A DNA stretch of 64,000 bases. Source: Clostridium sartagoforme. GTDB taxonomy: Bacteria > Bacillota > Clostridia > Clostridiales > Clostridiaceae. Within the stretch, counting starts at the first letter, position 1. The number at the start of each line of letters is the position of its first letter. The translations under genes were made by a program, and so were the position numbers. The notes beneath the pieces are model-generated. The model did no database searches and was not told the origin of the DNA. It saw only the letters and a program-made list of their open reading frames with translations. Of this stretch, positions 37,007 through 44,548 are shown in pieces. Location of the stretch: assembly GCF_004794105.1 (NCBI RefSeq), contig NZ_SRYR01000010.1, forward strand, positions 1 to 64,000, read 5' to 3'.

Positions 37007-37570
37007 TTATAAATAATATTTCTTTATTCTATCATTAAACTTTTCATAAAGTTTAACCATATCAGCCTCAGTAGAATACTTTGACACTTCATCAATTGGA
37101 ATCCATTTTACTCCGCTATTTTCATCTTCTTTTATTATAAGCTCATCATTTTCATCTGCTTCTAATAGATAAGCAACTGATAAATGAAGATGGGAAGCTA
37201 TATTTTTTCCTCTCTTAATATGTGCAGGTACTGGAAGTACATCTAAAGAAAAAATCTTATTATCAAGAGCTTTTATATTTTTAACTCCTGTTTCTTCTTT
37301 AGCTTCTTTAATAGCTACATATAATAAATCATCATCTCCATCAGCATGTCCACCAGTCCAAGACCAAGATTTATAAATATTATGATAAATCATAAGAACT
37401 TTAGTTTTATCTTTATTCACTATGTATCCTGAGCTAGTTATATGGGCTAAAGGGTTCTCCCTAGTTAATAAGTTATTAAAGTTATCCATGGAATATAAAA
37501 TAGCTTCTTTATCTGAAGCTTCTTGATCATTAAATGGTTTATAGTTTTTTATATCTTCAATCCAACTCAT
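37007..37570 (-). CDS. Nudix hydrolase
   Basis: This 187-aa protein has the Nudix box GGHADGDDDLLYVAIKEAKEETG near residues 73-95 (G-x5-E replaced by G-x5-D at one position, with the EAKEETG core intact). It should hydrolyse a nucleoside diphosphate-X compound; the substrate is unknown. AGGAGA lies before the ATG. It runs opposite to its neighbours and is flanked by 70-bp direct repeats. Confidence 0.9.
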   Translation of the reverse strand: MSWIEDIKNYKPFNDQEASDKEAILYSMDNFNNLLTRENPLAHITSSGYIVNKDKTKVLMIYHNIYKSWSWTGGHADGDDDLLYVAIKEAKEETGVKNIKALDNKIFSLDVLPVPAHIKRGKNIASHLHLSVAYLLEADENDELIIKEDENSGVKWIPIDEVSKYSTEADMVKLYEKFNDRIKKYYL

Positions 37571-37911
37571 TTTAATTCTCCTATCGTATTTAATTTGATG
37601 TCATATAAAGTAATAGCATAAGTCTATATAGACTATGTTGTTAATCTATGTATCTCATCATTTGTTTCATCCTTTAAAATGTTATATATCTGGAATATTA
37701 AATTAAGAAGATTTAATAAAATGATTCTATGAAAGAGGTAGAAATGGAAATTTCTTAATTTCTCGTAATATTAATTAGATAAGGTTTCTCTTTCATTTAT
37801 TATACCAACTTTCAAATCTAATTTATGTGCTAATAGGCAGATATAATATTTATATATGTAATTATAAAGAAAATAATTTATTAAAGCAATTAAGCCTCAA
37901 GATACATATAT

Positions 37912-37981
37912 ATGTTTCAATAAGTAATTTTAATTTTAAAGTCTTATGATATTTTAGAAGAAAAATAATTTCAAAGGAAAC
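37912..37981. repeat. Direct repeat flanking the Nudix gene (copy b)
   Basis: It starts ATGTTTCAATAA and contains AAGTCTTATGA, in the same orientation as 36821-36890. The rest of 37571-38120 is AT-rich with no gene. Confidence 0.5.
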
Positions 37982-38120
37982 TTATATATAGATTATTGTA
38001 TTATTAATAGAATTAGAAGGGGAGTAATTGTCTCAAATATAGATAAATAGCCCAAAGATAATTAATATTATTTAAAATTTAATGATGTAACATATGCAAA
38101 TAAAGTCGAATAATATGTAC

Positions 38121-38165
38121 AAAGGCTGTTGCGGGATATAGAATAATGGCCTTTGCGACAGCTTT
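38121..38165. other. Hairpin upstream of the ThiM-like gene
   Basis: AAAGGCTGTTGC and GCGACAGCTTT pair, with one bulge, around a 22-nt loop. It may be a terminator or a remnant end of a mobile element, since no plus-strand gene lies just upstream. Confidence 0.35.
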
Positions 38166-38203
38166 ATACTATTATTAGTTTAAGATGTAAGAGAGGATAC
38201 AGA

Positions 38204-39058
38204 ATGCAAATTGGTGTAAGAGCCTTAGACGAGTGCTTAAGCTTGCAGAAGAAAAGTAAACCTCTTATATACTGTATTTCAAATTCATTATTATTAAAGG
38301 ATTTAGCTGAATGTATCATGGCATATAATGGAATACCTGTATTTTTTTCTTCATTAATTAGTGATAATGCAAACAATAAGGATATAGCATCTTTATTAGT
38401 AAGCTTAGAAGATTTAAGTGAGGAAAAGATACAAGATATTGAGAAATCAATAAGAATTGCAAGAAGAAGAAAAATGCCAATAATCTTAGATTTAATAGGG
38501 GAGGAGAATTCTTTTATAAAGAAGGAAACTGCTTTAAGCATTATTAATAGATATAATATAAACGTTGTAATTGGAAGTATAAATGAATTTAAAGCAATTA
38601 TTAATAATGTGATAGAAAAGAAAGAAGATAACTCTCGTATTGATAGATTTAGAGATAATATAGAAGTTAGAGTGGGCTTTAGGAATTTTTCAAAAGCAAA
38701 CAATATCATAGTAGTAGTAAAGAGTGAGGAATACTATTTAACAGATGGATACAGCGAATTTTTTGTAGATAGAGAAATAAATAGAGAAAGTTTTAATTTA
38801 TTTGAAGCTATTAAATTAGAATATATGTTAGCTGCTTTGATATCTGTTGGGGTTGCTTCTGCTGGGACTAGTGAAGAAAAGTTTATTAGCGTCTTAGTTG
38901 CTATTATGACTATGGCAGTAAGTGAAAAAATAGTTGTACAAAAGAATTTAAAAAAAGACAGTATTTTAAATAAAGAATACTTAATAGATGAAATTAAAGA
39001 TGTAAATTCAGATAAATTAAATAAATTATCAAAAATTGATTATTTATTTGTGAGGTAG
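38204..39058 (+). CDS. Divergent hydroxyethylthiazole-kinase-like (ThiM-like) protein
   Basis: From ATG 38204 (MQIGVRALDECLSL, GAGAGGA upstream) this is 284 aa. It follows the ThiM layout: KPLIYCISNSLLLKDLAECIM in place of the HCITNxV region, KMPIILDLIGEENSF in place of LDPVGVGA, and NVVIGSINEFKAI in place of the GNxSEI motif. The C-terminal TGSGC-type catalytic loop is not present; AALISVGVASAG stands there. It may have lost kinase activity or act on another substrate. No other thiamine genes are nearby. Confidence 0.7.
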   Translation: MQIGVRALDECLSLQKKSKPLIYCISNSLLLKDLAECIMAYNGIPVFFSSLISDNANNKDIASLLVSLEDLSEEKIQDIEKSIRIARRRKMPIILDLIGEENSFIKKETALSIINRYNINVVIGSINEFKAIINNVIEKKEDNSRIDRFRDNIEVRVGFRNFSKANNIIVVVKSEEYYLTDGYSEFFVDREINRESFNLFEAIKLEYMLAALISVGVASAGTSEEKFISVLVAIMTMAVSEKIVVQKNLKKDSILNKEYLIDEIKDVNSDKLNKLSKIDYLFVR

Positions 39059-39072
39059 GTATAACTGAAGTA

Positions 39073-39094
39073 AAAAGGCACTTAGGTGCCTTTT
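39073..39094 (+). terminator. Terminator of the ThiM-like gene
   Basis: AAAAGGCAC pairs with GTGCCTTTT around TTAG. Confidence 0.85.
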
Positions 39095-39229
39095 GGATTT
39101 ATATACTGCTTTTTATTTACTTTTTCATATTTAATTTAAGTATAACGTACTATATAGTATAACTATATTATCATTAAAGATTTTGAGGAAAGACAGCAGA
39201 TAATAAGTATATATAAGGTGGTATAAGAG

Positions 39230-39595
39230 ATGAAAAAACTATTAGTATATTTTTCACTTTTTACTTTCAGTATGATTTTATTTGTAGGATGTTCTGAAAA
39301 TAATAAAACATCTATGACTGGTATATATTTAAGATCAACTAATGGAAGTAATATTATTATTGAGAATAATGGACCAATTGTTATGGCAAATGAAACAGGC
39401 AGAGAAAATATTTTTGATGATTTAGAAAATGGAAATAAAATAGAAGTTACTTACGATGCAATTATGGAAACCTACCCTGGAAGGACTACAATATATAGTT
39501 GTAAGCTTATAGAAAAAGGAAGTGCAAAGGATATACCTAAAGATATATTGGATAAATTAGAAGAAATGGGATGGACATTTGATTTATCAGAATAA
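39230..39595 (+). CDS. Small lipoprotein
   Basis: This 121-aa protein has a lipoprotein signal peptide with the lipobox FVGC (Cys21), so it should be lipid-anchored outside the membrane. The mature part is beta-rich (GIYLRSTNGSNIIIENNGP, NKIEVTYDAIMETYPGRTTIYSCKLIEKG), an OB-like pattern seen in DUF3221/YobA-like lipoproteins. Function is unknown. AAGGTGG lies upstream of the ATG. It has its own terminator. Confidence 0.75.
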   Translation: MKKLLVYFSLFTFSMILFVGCSENNKTSMTGIYLRSTNGSNIIIENNGPIVMANETGRENIFDDLENGNKIEVTYDAIMETYPGRTTIYSCKLIEKGSAKDIPKDILDKLEEMGWTFDLSE

Positions 39596-39647
39596 AAACA
39601 TATAAACTATTAAATATTAAATATTAATAGTATTTAAATTGCATAGC

Positions 39648-39679
39648 AAAGTGGATAGGGGATACCTATCCACTTTTAA
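39648..39679 (+). terminator. Terminator of the lipoprotein gene
   Basis: AAAGTGGATAGG pairs with CCTATCCACTTT (12 bp), with a 5-nt loop and T-rich sequence after it. Confidence 0.85.
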
Positions 39680-39825
39680 TATATAAATAATTAATAGTGG
39701 TTTAAAACATAGACGAAAATTAAAAATATAATTTTCCATAAAATGGACAAGGATTAACTGTTTTGATAAAATACATATTATAACATAAAAGTTATAATAT
39801 ATAAAATTAAAAAGGGGGCATGGGG

Positions 39826-41421
39826 ATGTTTAAGTTTATAGCAACGTATTTAAAAAAATTTAAGTATAAAATATTAGTATATTTGCTAATGGCTATTTTT
39901 CAATGGGGGAGCTTACTTTTAATACCTGTTATTATTTCAAAATATATTGATAAAGTGTTTTATGATAAGATTAGTGATGCTAGACTAATAGTTGTATTTA
40001 TAGCAATAATATTGGTCTGGGGAATATCCAGCTATTTAGTTACATTTTTATTGAACTTGATATGTAATTATTTAGCTCATGATATGCAAATTGATGCCTT
40101 TAAACATATAAGGAAATCAAAATTAAAAGAAATAAATGTAGATAATCCAACTGTTATGACTTCTAAAATTAATAATGGAGCTTTTTTAATACCTGCATTT
40201 TTTCTGAATACAGGAGTGCAGGCGTTACTAAGTATTATTGGGTTAGTTATTATATTATTTGTCATGGCATATATAAACAAGCTAGTTTTATTAGCAACAT
40301 TAATTATCTTAGGGCTAAATTTAATTGTCGTAAAGCTATTTAAGAATATACTTAATAAAATAAATTATAAGTTACAAGAAACTCAAAGTGTTTTCTTTGC
40401 AGCATTAAATAATCAGATTACTAATATAAAACTTGTAAAGACGAATGTATGGTTTAATGAAGTTGAGGAAGAAATTGAGAATTCTTTTGATGATGTAAAA
40501 GATGCTTTTATGAAAAAAACTAAAGTTGATAATACATATAAAGTATTGATAGAGTCATTTAAATATATCTCTACTTTAGTTTTATTATTAATAGTTGCAG
40601 ATGGAATGCTAAAAGGTAATACTAGCGTAGGAGATTTTCAATTAATATACTCTTATTCAAGTATTGCATTAGGATATTTAACAACAGCAATAGGAATTAT
40701 ACCAAGCTATCATGAGGTAAAAACATATTATTCTAGATTTAAAGAAGTTTTAGATATTCCTAGGGAGCATAATGGAAATATGATTATGAATGAAATTAAT
40801 AATATATCGGTAAATAATTTAACATTTGGATACGACAATAAGAACGATATATTAAAAAATATAACAACTAATTTTGAAAAAGGTAAGCTATATATTTTAA
40901 AAGGACATAATGGTAGAGGAAAAAGTACTTTTTTAAATGTTGTGTTAGGTTTATATGAAGATTATCATGGAGAAATATTATTTAATAATGAATCAATAAG
41001 AGATATTGATTTATATGATACTAGAAAAAGATTAATTTGTAAGGTTGAGCAGGAACCGAAATTGATAAATGCATCTGTTTTAGAAAATCTTATTTATGGT
41101 AATGAAAATTATGATTCTGAGTATTTAAGTTATTTAATAAATAAATTTAATATCCCAGCCCTGGATACTATAATTGATAGTAAGTCAGATAATATTTCTG
41201 GTGGTCAGAAGCAAAAAATATCAATAATTAGATCATTACTAAAGCTTCATAATACCAATAATAGTCTTTTGATATTAGATGAACCATCTTCTGCTTTAGA
41301 TAAAAAAGGAGGAGAATTATTGGTAGAGGAGATATCTAACATTAAAGAAGATAATATTATAATTGTTATTTCTCATGATGAATTGTTTGAAGAGGTCTGT
41401 GATGAGGTAGTATCATTATAG
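39826..41421 (+). CDS. ABC exporter, fused permease and ATPase
   Basis: This protein of about 531 aa has an N-terminal six-helix type I exporter domain (to about residue 300) and a C-terminal ATPase: ILKGHNGRGKSTFLN (Walker A), NISGGQKQKISIIRSLL (signature) and LLILDEPSSALDKKGG (Walker B), with an H-loop in ISHDEL. ATG 39826 (MFKFIATYLKK) is chosen because GGGGGC lies 8 nt before it; the ATG at 39820 is too close. It stands alone, with no peptidase domain and no small precursor gene seen nearby. Half-transporters of this kind work as dimers. The substrate is unknown. Confidence 0.9.
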   Translation: MFKFIATYLKKFKYKILVYLLMAIFQWGSLLLIPVIISKYIDKVFYDKISDARLIVVFIAIILVWGISSYLVTFLLNLICNYLAHDMQIDAFKHIRKSKLKEINVDNPTVMTSKINNGAFLIPAFFLNTGVQALLSIIGLVIILFVMAYINKLVLLATLIILGLNLIVVKLFKNILNKINYKLQETQSVFFAALNNQITNIKLVKTNVWFNEVEEEIENSFDDVKDAFMKKTKVDNTYKVLIESFKYISTLVLLLIVADGMLKGNTSVGDFQLIYSYSSIALGYLTTAIGIIPSYHEVKTYYSRFKEVLDIPREHNGNMIMNEINNISVNNLTFGYDNKNDILKNITTNFEKGKLYILKGHNGRGKSTFLNVVLGLYEDYHGEILFNNESIRDIDLYDTRKRLICKVEQEPKLINASVLENLIYGNENYDSEYLSYLINKFNIPALDTIIDSKSDNISGGQKQKISIIRSLLKLHNTNNSLLILDEPSSALDKKGGELLVEEISNIKEDNIIIVISHDELFEEVCDEVVSL

Positions 41422-41565
41422 ATTAAAATTAATGATAATAAATAAGAAAATAATAAATTATAATTGAATATTACTGGAATCAAGCAAATAAAAACTTATT
41501 TGATACTATATAAATATTTCAATAAGAATAATTATGAAAATATAATAAGGGGTTAATATCTTAAT

Positions 41566-41617
41566 AAATAAAGCAGTATAGATATTTTATTTCAAAAATA
41601 TCTATACTGCTTTATTT
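41566..41617. terminator. Bidirectional terminator, 23-bp perfect stem
   Basis: 41566-41588 is exactly complementary to 41595-41617 around ATTTCA, between the convergent ABC exporter and flavodoxin genes. A-rich and T-rich ends serve both strands. Confidence 0.85.
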
Positions 41618-41634
41618 GTTGGAGAGAAGATATA

Positions 41635-42114
41635 TTAAATTGAATTCATTTTTAGAGCAAAGTTATTTATATTATCTTTTAATATATTGGACTTATCAGA
41701 TGAAGTTTTAGAAATCATCTTAACTATCATTTTCTCAAAGAATTTCATTTTAGAAAATGTAAATTCTCCTCCGAAATGTTCTTTTATAAGTGAAGTTTCA
41801 AGCAATTCTTTAGGGAAATTTTCATTTATCTCTGTAGTTATGGATTCACCTTCTTGCATTCCGCAGATAAAAAGACCAGTTTGTTTTCCTTTTAAGATTT
41901 CTAAATTATTATTGCAGAATTCTTTCACTTCTTTTTGAATCATTCCCATATAAATAGATCCACCAATAATTATTTTGTCATACTTTGAAAGGTCAATATT
42001 TTTTGAAGTTTGTAAATTAATTATTTCTACATTGCCATTAAGTTCTTTGTGTAGTAAATCTACACATTTTTTTGTACATCCGTATTTACTGGAATAAGCA
42101 ATTAAAGCATTCAT
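41635..42114 (-). CDS. Flavodoxin-domain protein (HemG-like)
   Basis: This 159-aa flavodoxin-fold protein has ALIAYSSKYGCTKKCVDLL at the N-terminus (FMN phosphate loop) and KIIIGGSIYMGMIQKEVKEF near 50, as in protoporphyrinogen-oxidase-like flavodoxins. It ends a TetR - FMN-binding - flavodoxin operon, so it may pass electrons to or from the FMN-binding membrane protein. Protoporphyrinogen oxidation is unlikely, as no haem genes are near. GGAGG precedes the ATG. Confidence 0.85.
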   Translation of the reverse strand: MNALIAYSSKYGCTKKCVDLLHKELNGNVEIINLQTSKNIDLSKYDKIIIGGSIYMGMIQKEVKEFCNNNLEILKGKQTGLFICGMQEGESITTEINENFPKELLETSLIKEHFGGEFTFSKMKFFEKMIVKMISKTSSDKSNILKDNINNFALKMNSI

Positions 42115-42129
42115 ATAAATTCCTCCATT

Positions 42130-42516
42130 TTAATTATTTAGAGCATTTTCTATTGATTTTAAATATGCTTTAGAAGTAACAGTTGCCCCTGAAATAGTAT
42201 CAACTGTTGTATTTTGAGATTTAATCACATTACTAAATAATTCATCACTTAGATTAGGCATAGGAAATTTTACATCATCTTTTAGAATAATTTCTGTGAT
42301 TTTATAGTCTTTTACTATAACATTAAGAGTATTAGACCATCTTCCTTCCTTAAATTCTCCTAAGTAAACTCCATCACTTAGATTAGATAAGTTTATACTG
42401 TTAATAGTAATATGTTCACCTTCTTTAAGACCTCTAGTTAAATAAAATATTCCACTAACAAAAATAAGCACTAAGATAAGAAGCAATGAAATTAGTACTT
42501 TAAATATCTTTTTCAA
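42130..42516 (-). CDS. Membrane-anchored FMN-binding domain protein
   Basis: This 128-aa protein has an N-terminal membrane helix (residues 5-27) and an extracytoplasmic FMN-binding domain. DTISGATVTSKAYLKSIENAL near residue 104 contains the SGAT motif in which the Thr can carry covalently linked FMN, as in RnfG/NqrC and extracellular electron transfer proteins. It lies between TetR and flavodoxin genes at 11-15 bp spacing. Attachment would need an ApbE-type transferase, not seen here. Confidence 0.85.
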   Translation of the reverse strand: MKKIFKVLISLLLILVLIFVSGIFYLTRGLKEGEHITINSINLSNLSDGVYLGEFKEGRWSNTLNVIVKDYKITEIILKDDVKFPMPNLSDELFSNVIKSQNTTVDTISGATVTSKAYLKSIENALNN

Positions 42517-42527
42517 ATTATCATCCC

Positions 42528-43163
42528 CTAATTTTTAATTTGAATTGTACTAGCTATCTTTAATACGATTTCTTTTGAGTAGAAATCAATTAATATCTCC
42601 TTTTGTTCTTCAGAGATTACTTCTTTTTCAACAATTAACTTTATAATAAGTCCAAGAGTAGAAACTGCTATAATTTGAGCAGTTAATTCAATTTTATCTT
42701 CACTTATTAAATTATCAGTCTGCATATCTGTAAGGCATTTATATAATGCAAATAGTGCAGGTTTATCTTTTGAAGCTCCTTTAAATAAATAAGATGTATG
42801 ATTTAAAGCTTCTTTAGAGGTATTTAACTGAGCTGCTAGAAATTCATCTGGCATTTTTAGGGCTGTATAGATGTAATTTTTAGTCATTTCAGTTAATCTT
42901 TCTTCAATAGAAAGATTTTCAGTATTTACAGAAGATACTGCAGATATAATTTTTTTATATCCTCTTTGCATTAAAATATTAATAATTTCTTCTTTATCTT
43001 TAAAGTAGTGATAAATAATAGCAGGAGAGTATTCAATACTTTTTGCTATTTTTCTAATAGATAATTTTTCAAATCCTTCAGATGCAACAATAGCGCTTGC
43101 TGATGAAAGAATTAGCTCTTTCATTTCTTCAATTTCACGTTCTCTTCTATTTTCTTTTACCAT
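42528..43163 (-). CDS. TetR-family transcriptional regulator
   Basis: This 211-aa protein has the TetR HTH in its first 60 residues (ILSSASAIVASEGFEKLSIR, KIAKSIEYSPAIIYHYFKDK) and a helical C-terminal ligand domain. ATG 43163 (MVKENRREREIEEM) follows AGGAGA. A near-perfect 13-bp inverted repeat in the promoter region is the likely operator, so it should repress itself and the two redox genes downstream. Confidence 0.9.
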   Translation of the reverse strand: MVKENRREREIEEMKELILSSASAIVASEGFEKLSIRKIAKSIEYSPAIIYHYFKDKEEIINILMQRGYKKIISAVSSVNTENLSIEERLTEMTKNYIYTALKMPDEFLAAQLNTSKEALNHTSYLFKGASKDKPALFALYKCLTDMQTDNLISEDKIELTAQIIAVSTLGLIIKLIVEKEVISEEQKEILIDFYSKEIVLKIASTIQIKN

Positions 43164-43193
43164 TGTATATCTCCTAATATAATATTCAGCACA

Positions 43194-43228
43194 ATTAAAC
43201 AATGTTTATTTATTGAACAGTGTTTAAT
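43194..43228. promoter_or_regulatory. Probable TetR operator
   Basis: ATTAAACAATGTT and AACAGTGTTTAAT are complementary at 12 of 13 positions with a 9-nt spacer, 31 bp before the regulator start. Confidence 0.65.
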
Positions 43229-43307
43229 AAGATGATAGCAATGTAGGAATAAAATGTCAATACATTAATATAAGCGATTATTAGCAGAGAAAAATATAAA
43301 AGAATAA

Positions 43308-43346
43308 AAAAACAGTGTAGAACTAATTTAGTTTTACACTGTTTTT
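43308..43346 (-). terminator. Terminator of the tRNA-Met gene
   Basis: AAAAACAGTGTA pairs with TACACTGTTTTT (12 bp) directly after the tRNA 3' end on the minus strand. Confidence 0.85.
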
Positions 43347-43348
43347 AT

Positions 43349-43424
<76 letters not shown>

Positions 43425-43585
43425 ATATTAATTTTTGCTACAAATAATATTATACAACTACTATATACAAAAGTAAAGGGGAAAATTATATTTATTTAAA
43501 TTAAAAAAATAATGGCAAATACAATTTGAAAATTTAAAATATTGTGATAAATTATATGTATAGGATTAATTTAGGGGGAAGATAA

Positions 43586-44008
43586 ATGGATTTCATAATT
43601 TACGGACTAGTTGTTGATTACTTAAATGGGAAAGTAACGAGTGACATTAAAGATGAATTTATAAATGCCTCTGTACATTTTAATGTTAATAATGATATTT
43701 ACAATAAGTATTCATCTGTAGAAATTGAATATATGCTAAGCAAAATTGAAGATGAAAATATAATAGATTATGTTGAGCTATGTTCTGTGTATGGATATAT
43801 ATTATATAGAACCATTGAAAACGGTAACTTAAAAGATGATGATAGAATAGAAGCTTTGCAAATTGTACTTGAAATAAGCAATTCAATAAGTGGATTTTTA
43901 AGAGCCTCTTTAAATGAAAAAGAGTTATATGAAAAGTTAATAAAAGTAACTAAGAAATTAAAATTAACAGAAAAACAAAATAAAGAGATTTTGGATTTAT
44001 TGAACTAG
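43586..44008 (+). CDS. Hypothetical helical protein
   Basis: This 140-aa acidic protein is predicted mainly helical (EIEYMLSKIEDENIIDYVEL, DRIEALQIVLEISNSISGFL) and has no membrane segment or signal peptide. I do not recognise the family. GGGGGAAG lies 8 nt before the ATG, so it is a real gene. It is followed directly by the composite palindromic element, whose left stem begins 6 bp after the stop and may act as its terminator. Confidence 0.65.
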   Translation: MDFIIYGLVVDYLNGKVTSDIKDEFINASVHFNVNNDIYNKYSSVEIEYMLSKIEDENIIDYVELCSVYGYILYRTIENGNLKDDDRIEALQIVLEISNSISGFLRASLNEKELYEKLIKVTKKLKLTEKQNKEILDLLN

Positions 44009-44014
44009 TAAAAG

Positions 44015-44152
44015 GTAATAATCGTCATAACTGTGTCCTCCGTCGCAAGCTCCAAGTCGGTACAGCTATGACGATTATTACGATTAAAAAGTTATAGATA
44101 AATCTGTATTATACGTGGCAACTAAAGGATGAAATTCAGCGAGCTGAATTTC
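44015..44152 (-). repeat. Composite palindromic element with conserved core (copy B, inverted)
   Basis: On the minus strand the order is hairpin GAAATTCAGC/GCTGAATTTC, TCCTTTAGTTGCC, a spacer, then a 15-bp perfect stem (44067-44081 with 44015-44029) enclosing CGACTTGGAGCT(T)GCGACGGAG. Order and total length match 26963-27101, while the stem and spacer sequences differ. Confidence 0.7.
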
Positions 44153-44258
44153 TAATTTTTTCATGAAGTATTAAAGAGAATAATGAAGCTGAAATGCTAT
44201 TATCTATGTATATTTAAATCATGATTATAGTATTTGAAAGATTAAAGAGGAGATATTT

Positions 44259-44459
44259 ATGTTTAAAAAACAGGAAAAAAGATTTGTTGAAAAATATACA
44301 CAAAACTTAGGACTTTCAGGATTACAAATCGTTGTCGATACTGCAACAGGTGTTAATTACTTATGCACTATTGGAACCGGGGCTTATGGAATAACTCCTT
44401 TGCTTGATAGAAATGGAAATGTTGTAGTGGATGAAATAGAATTGTATAAAGAAAAATAA
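44259..44459 (+). CDS. DUF6440 family small protein
   Basis: This 66-aa protein matches the DUF6440 pattern: GLSGLQIVVDTATGVNYLCT, then GAYGITPLLDRNGNVVVDE. It is soluble and beta-rich, and its function is unknown. GGAGAT lies 7 nt before the ATG. It stands alone, with a terminator after it. Confidence 0.8.
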   Translation: MFKKQEKRFVEKYTQNLGLSGLQIVVDTATGVNYLCTIGTGAYGITPLLDRNGNVVVDEIELYKEK

Positions 44460-44466
44460 GATGAGA

Positions 44467-44505
44467 AATATCACATTAGTATTATTAAATAATGTGATAT
44501 TTTTT
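44467..44505 (+). terminator. Terminator of the DUF6440 gene
   Basis: AATATCACATTA pairs with TAATGTGATATT (12 bp), followed by T5. Confidence 0.85.
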
Positions 44506-44548
44506 GTTTAGTATATAAAAAATATGGTAAACTCTTAATAGGAAAGAG

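Noticed and set aside
39826..41421. Bacteriocin export locus around the ABC exporter
   Set aside because: The exporter has no peptidase domain, and no double-glycine precursor gene was seen within several hundred bases.
43586..44008. The hypothetical helical protein plus the following palindrome as a retron-like or toxin-antitoxin unit
   Set aside because: No reverse transcriptase or paired small gene; the other copy of the palindrome lies next to unrelated genes.
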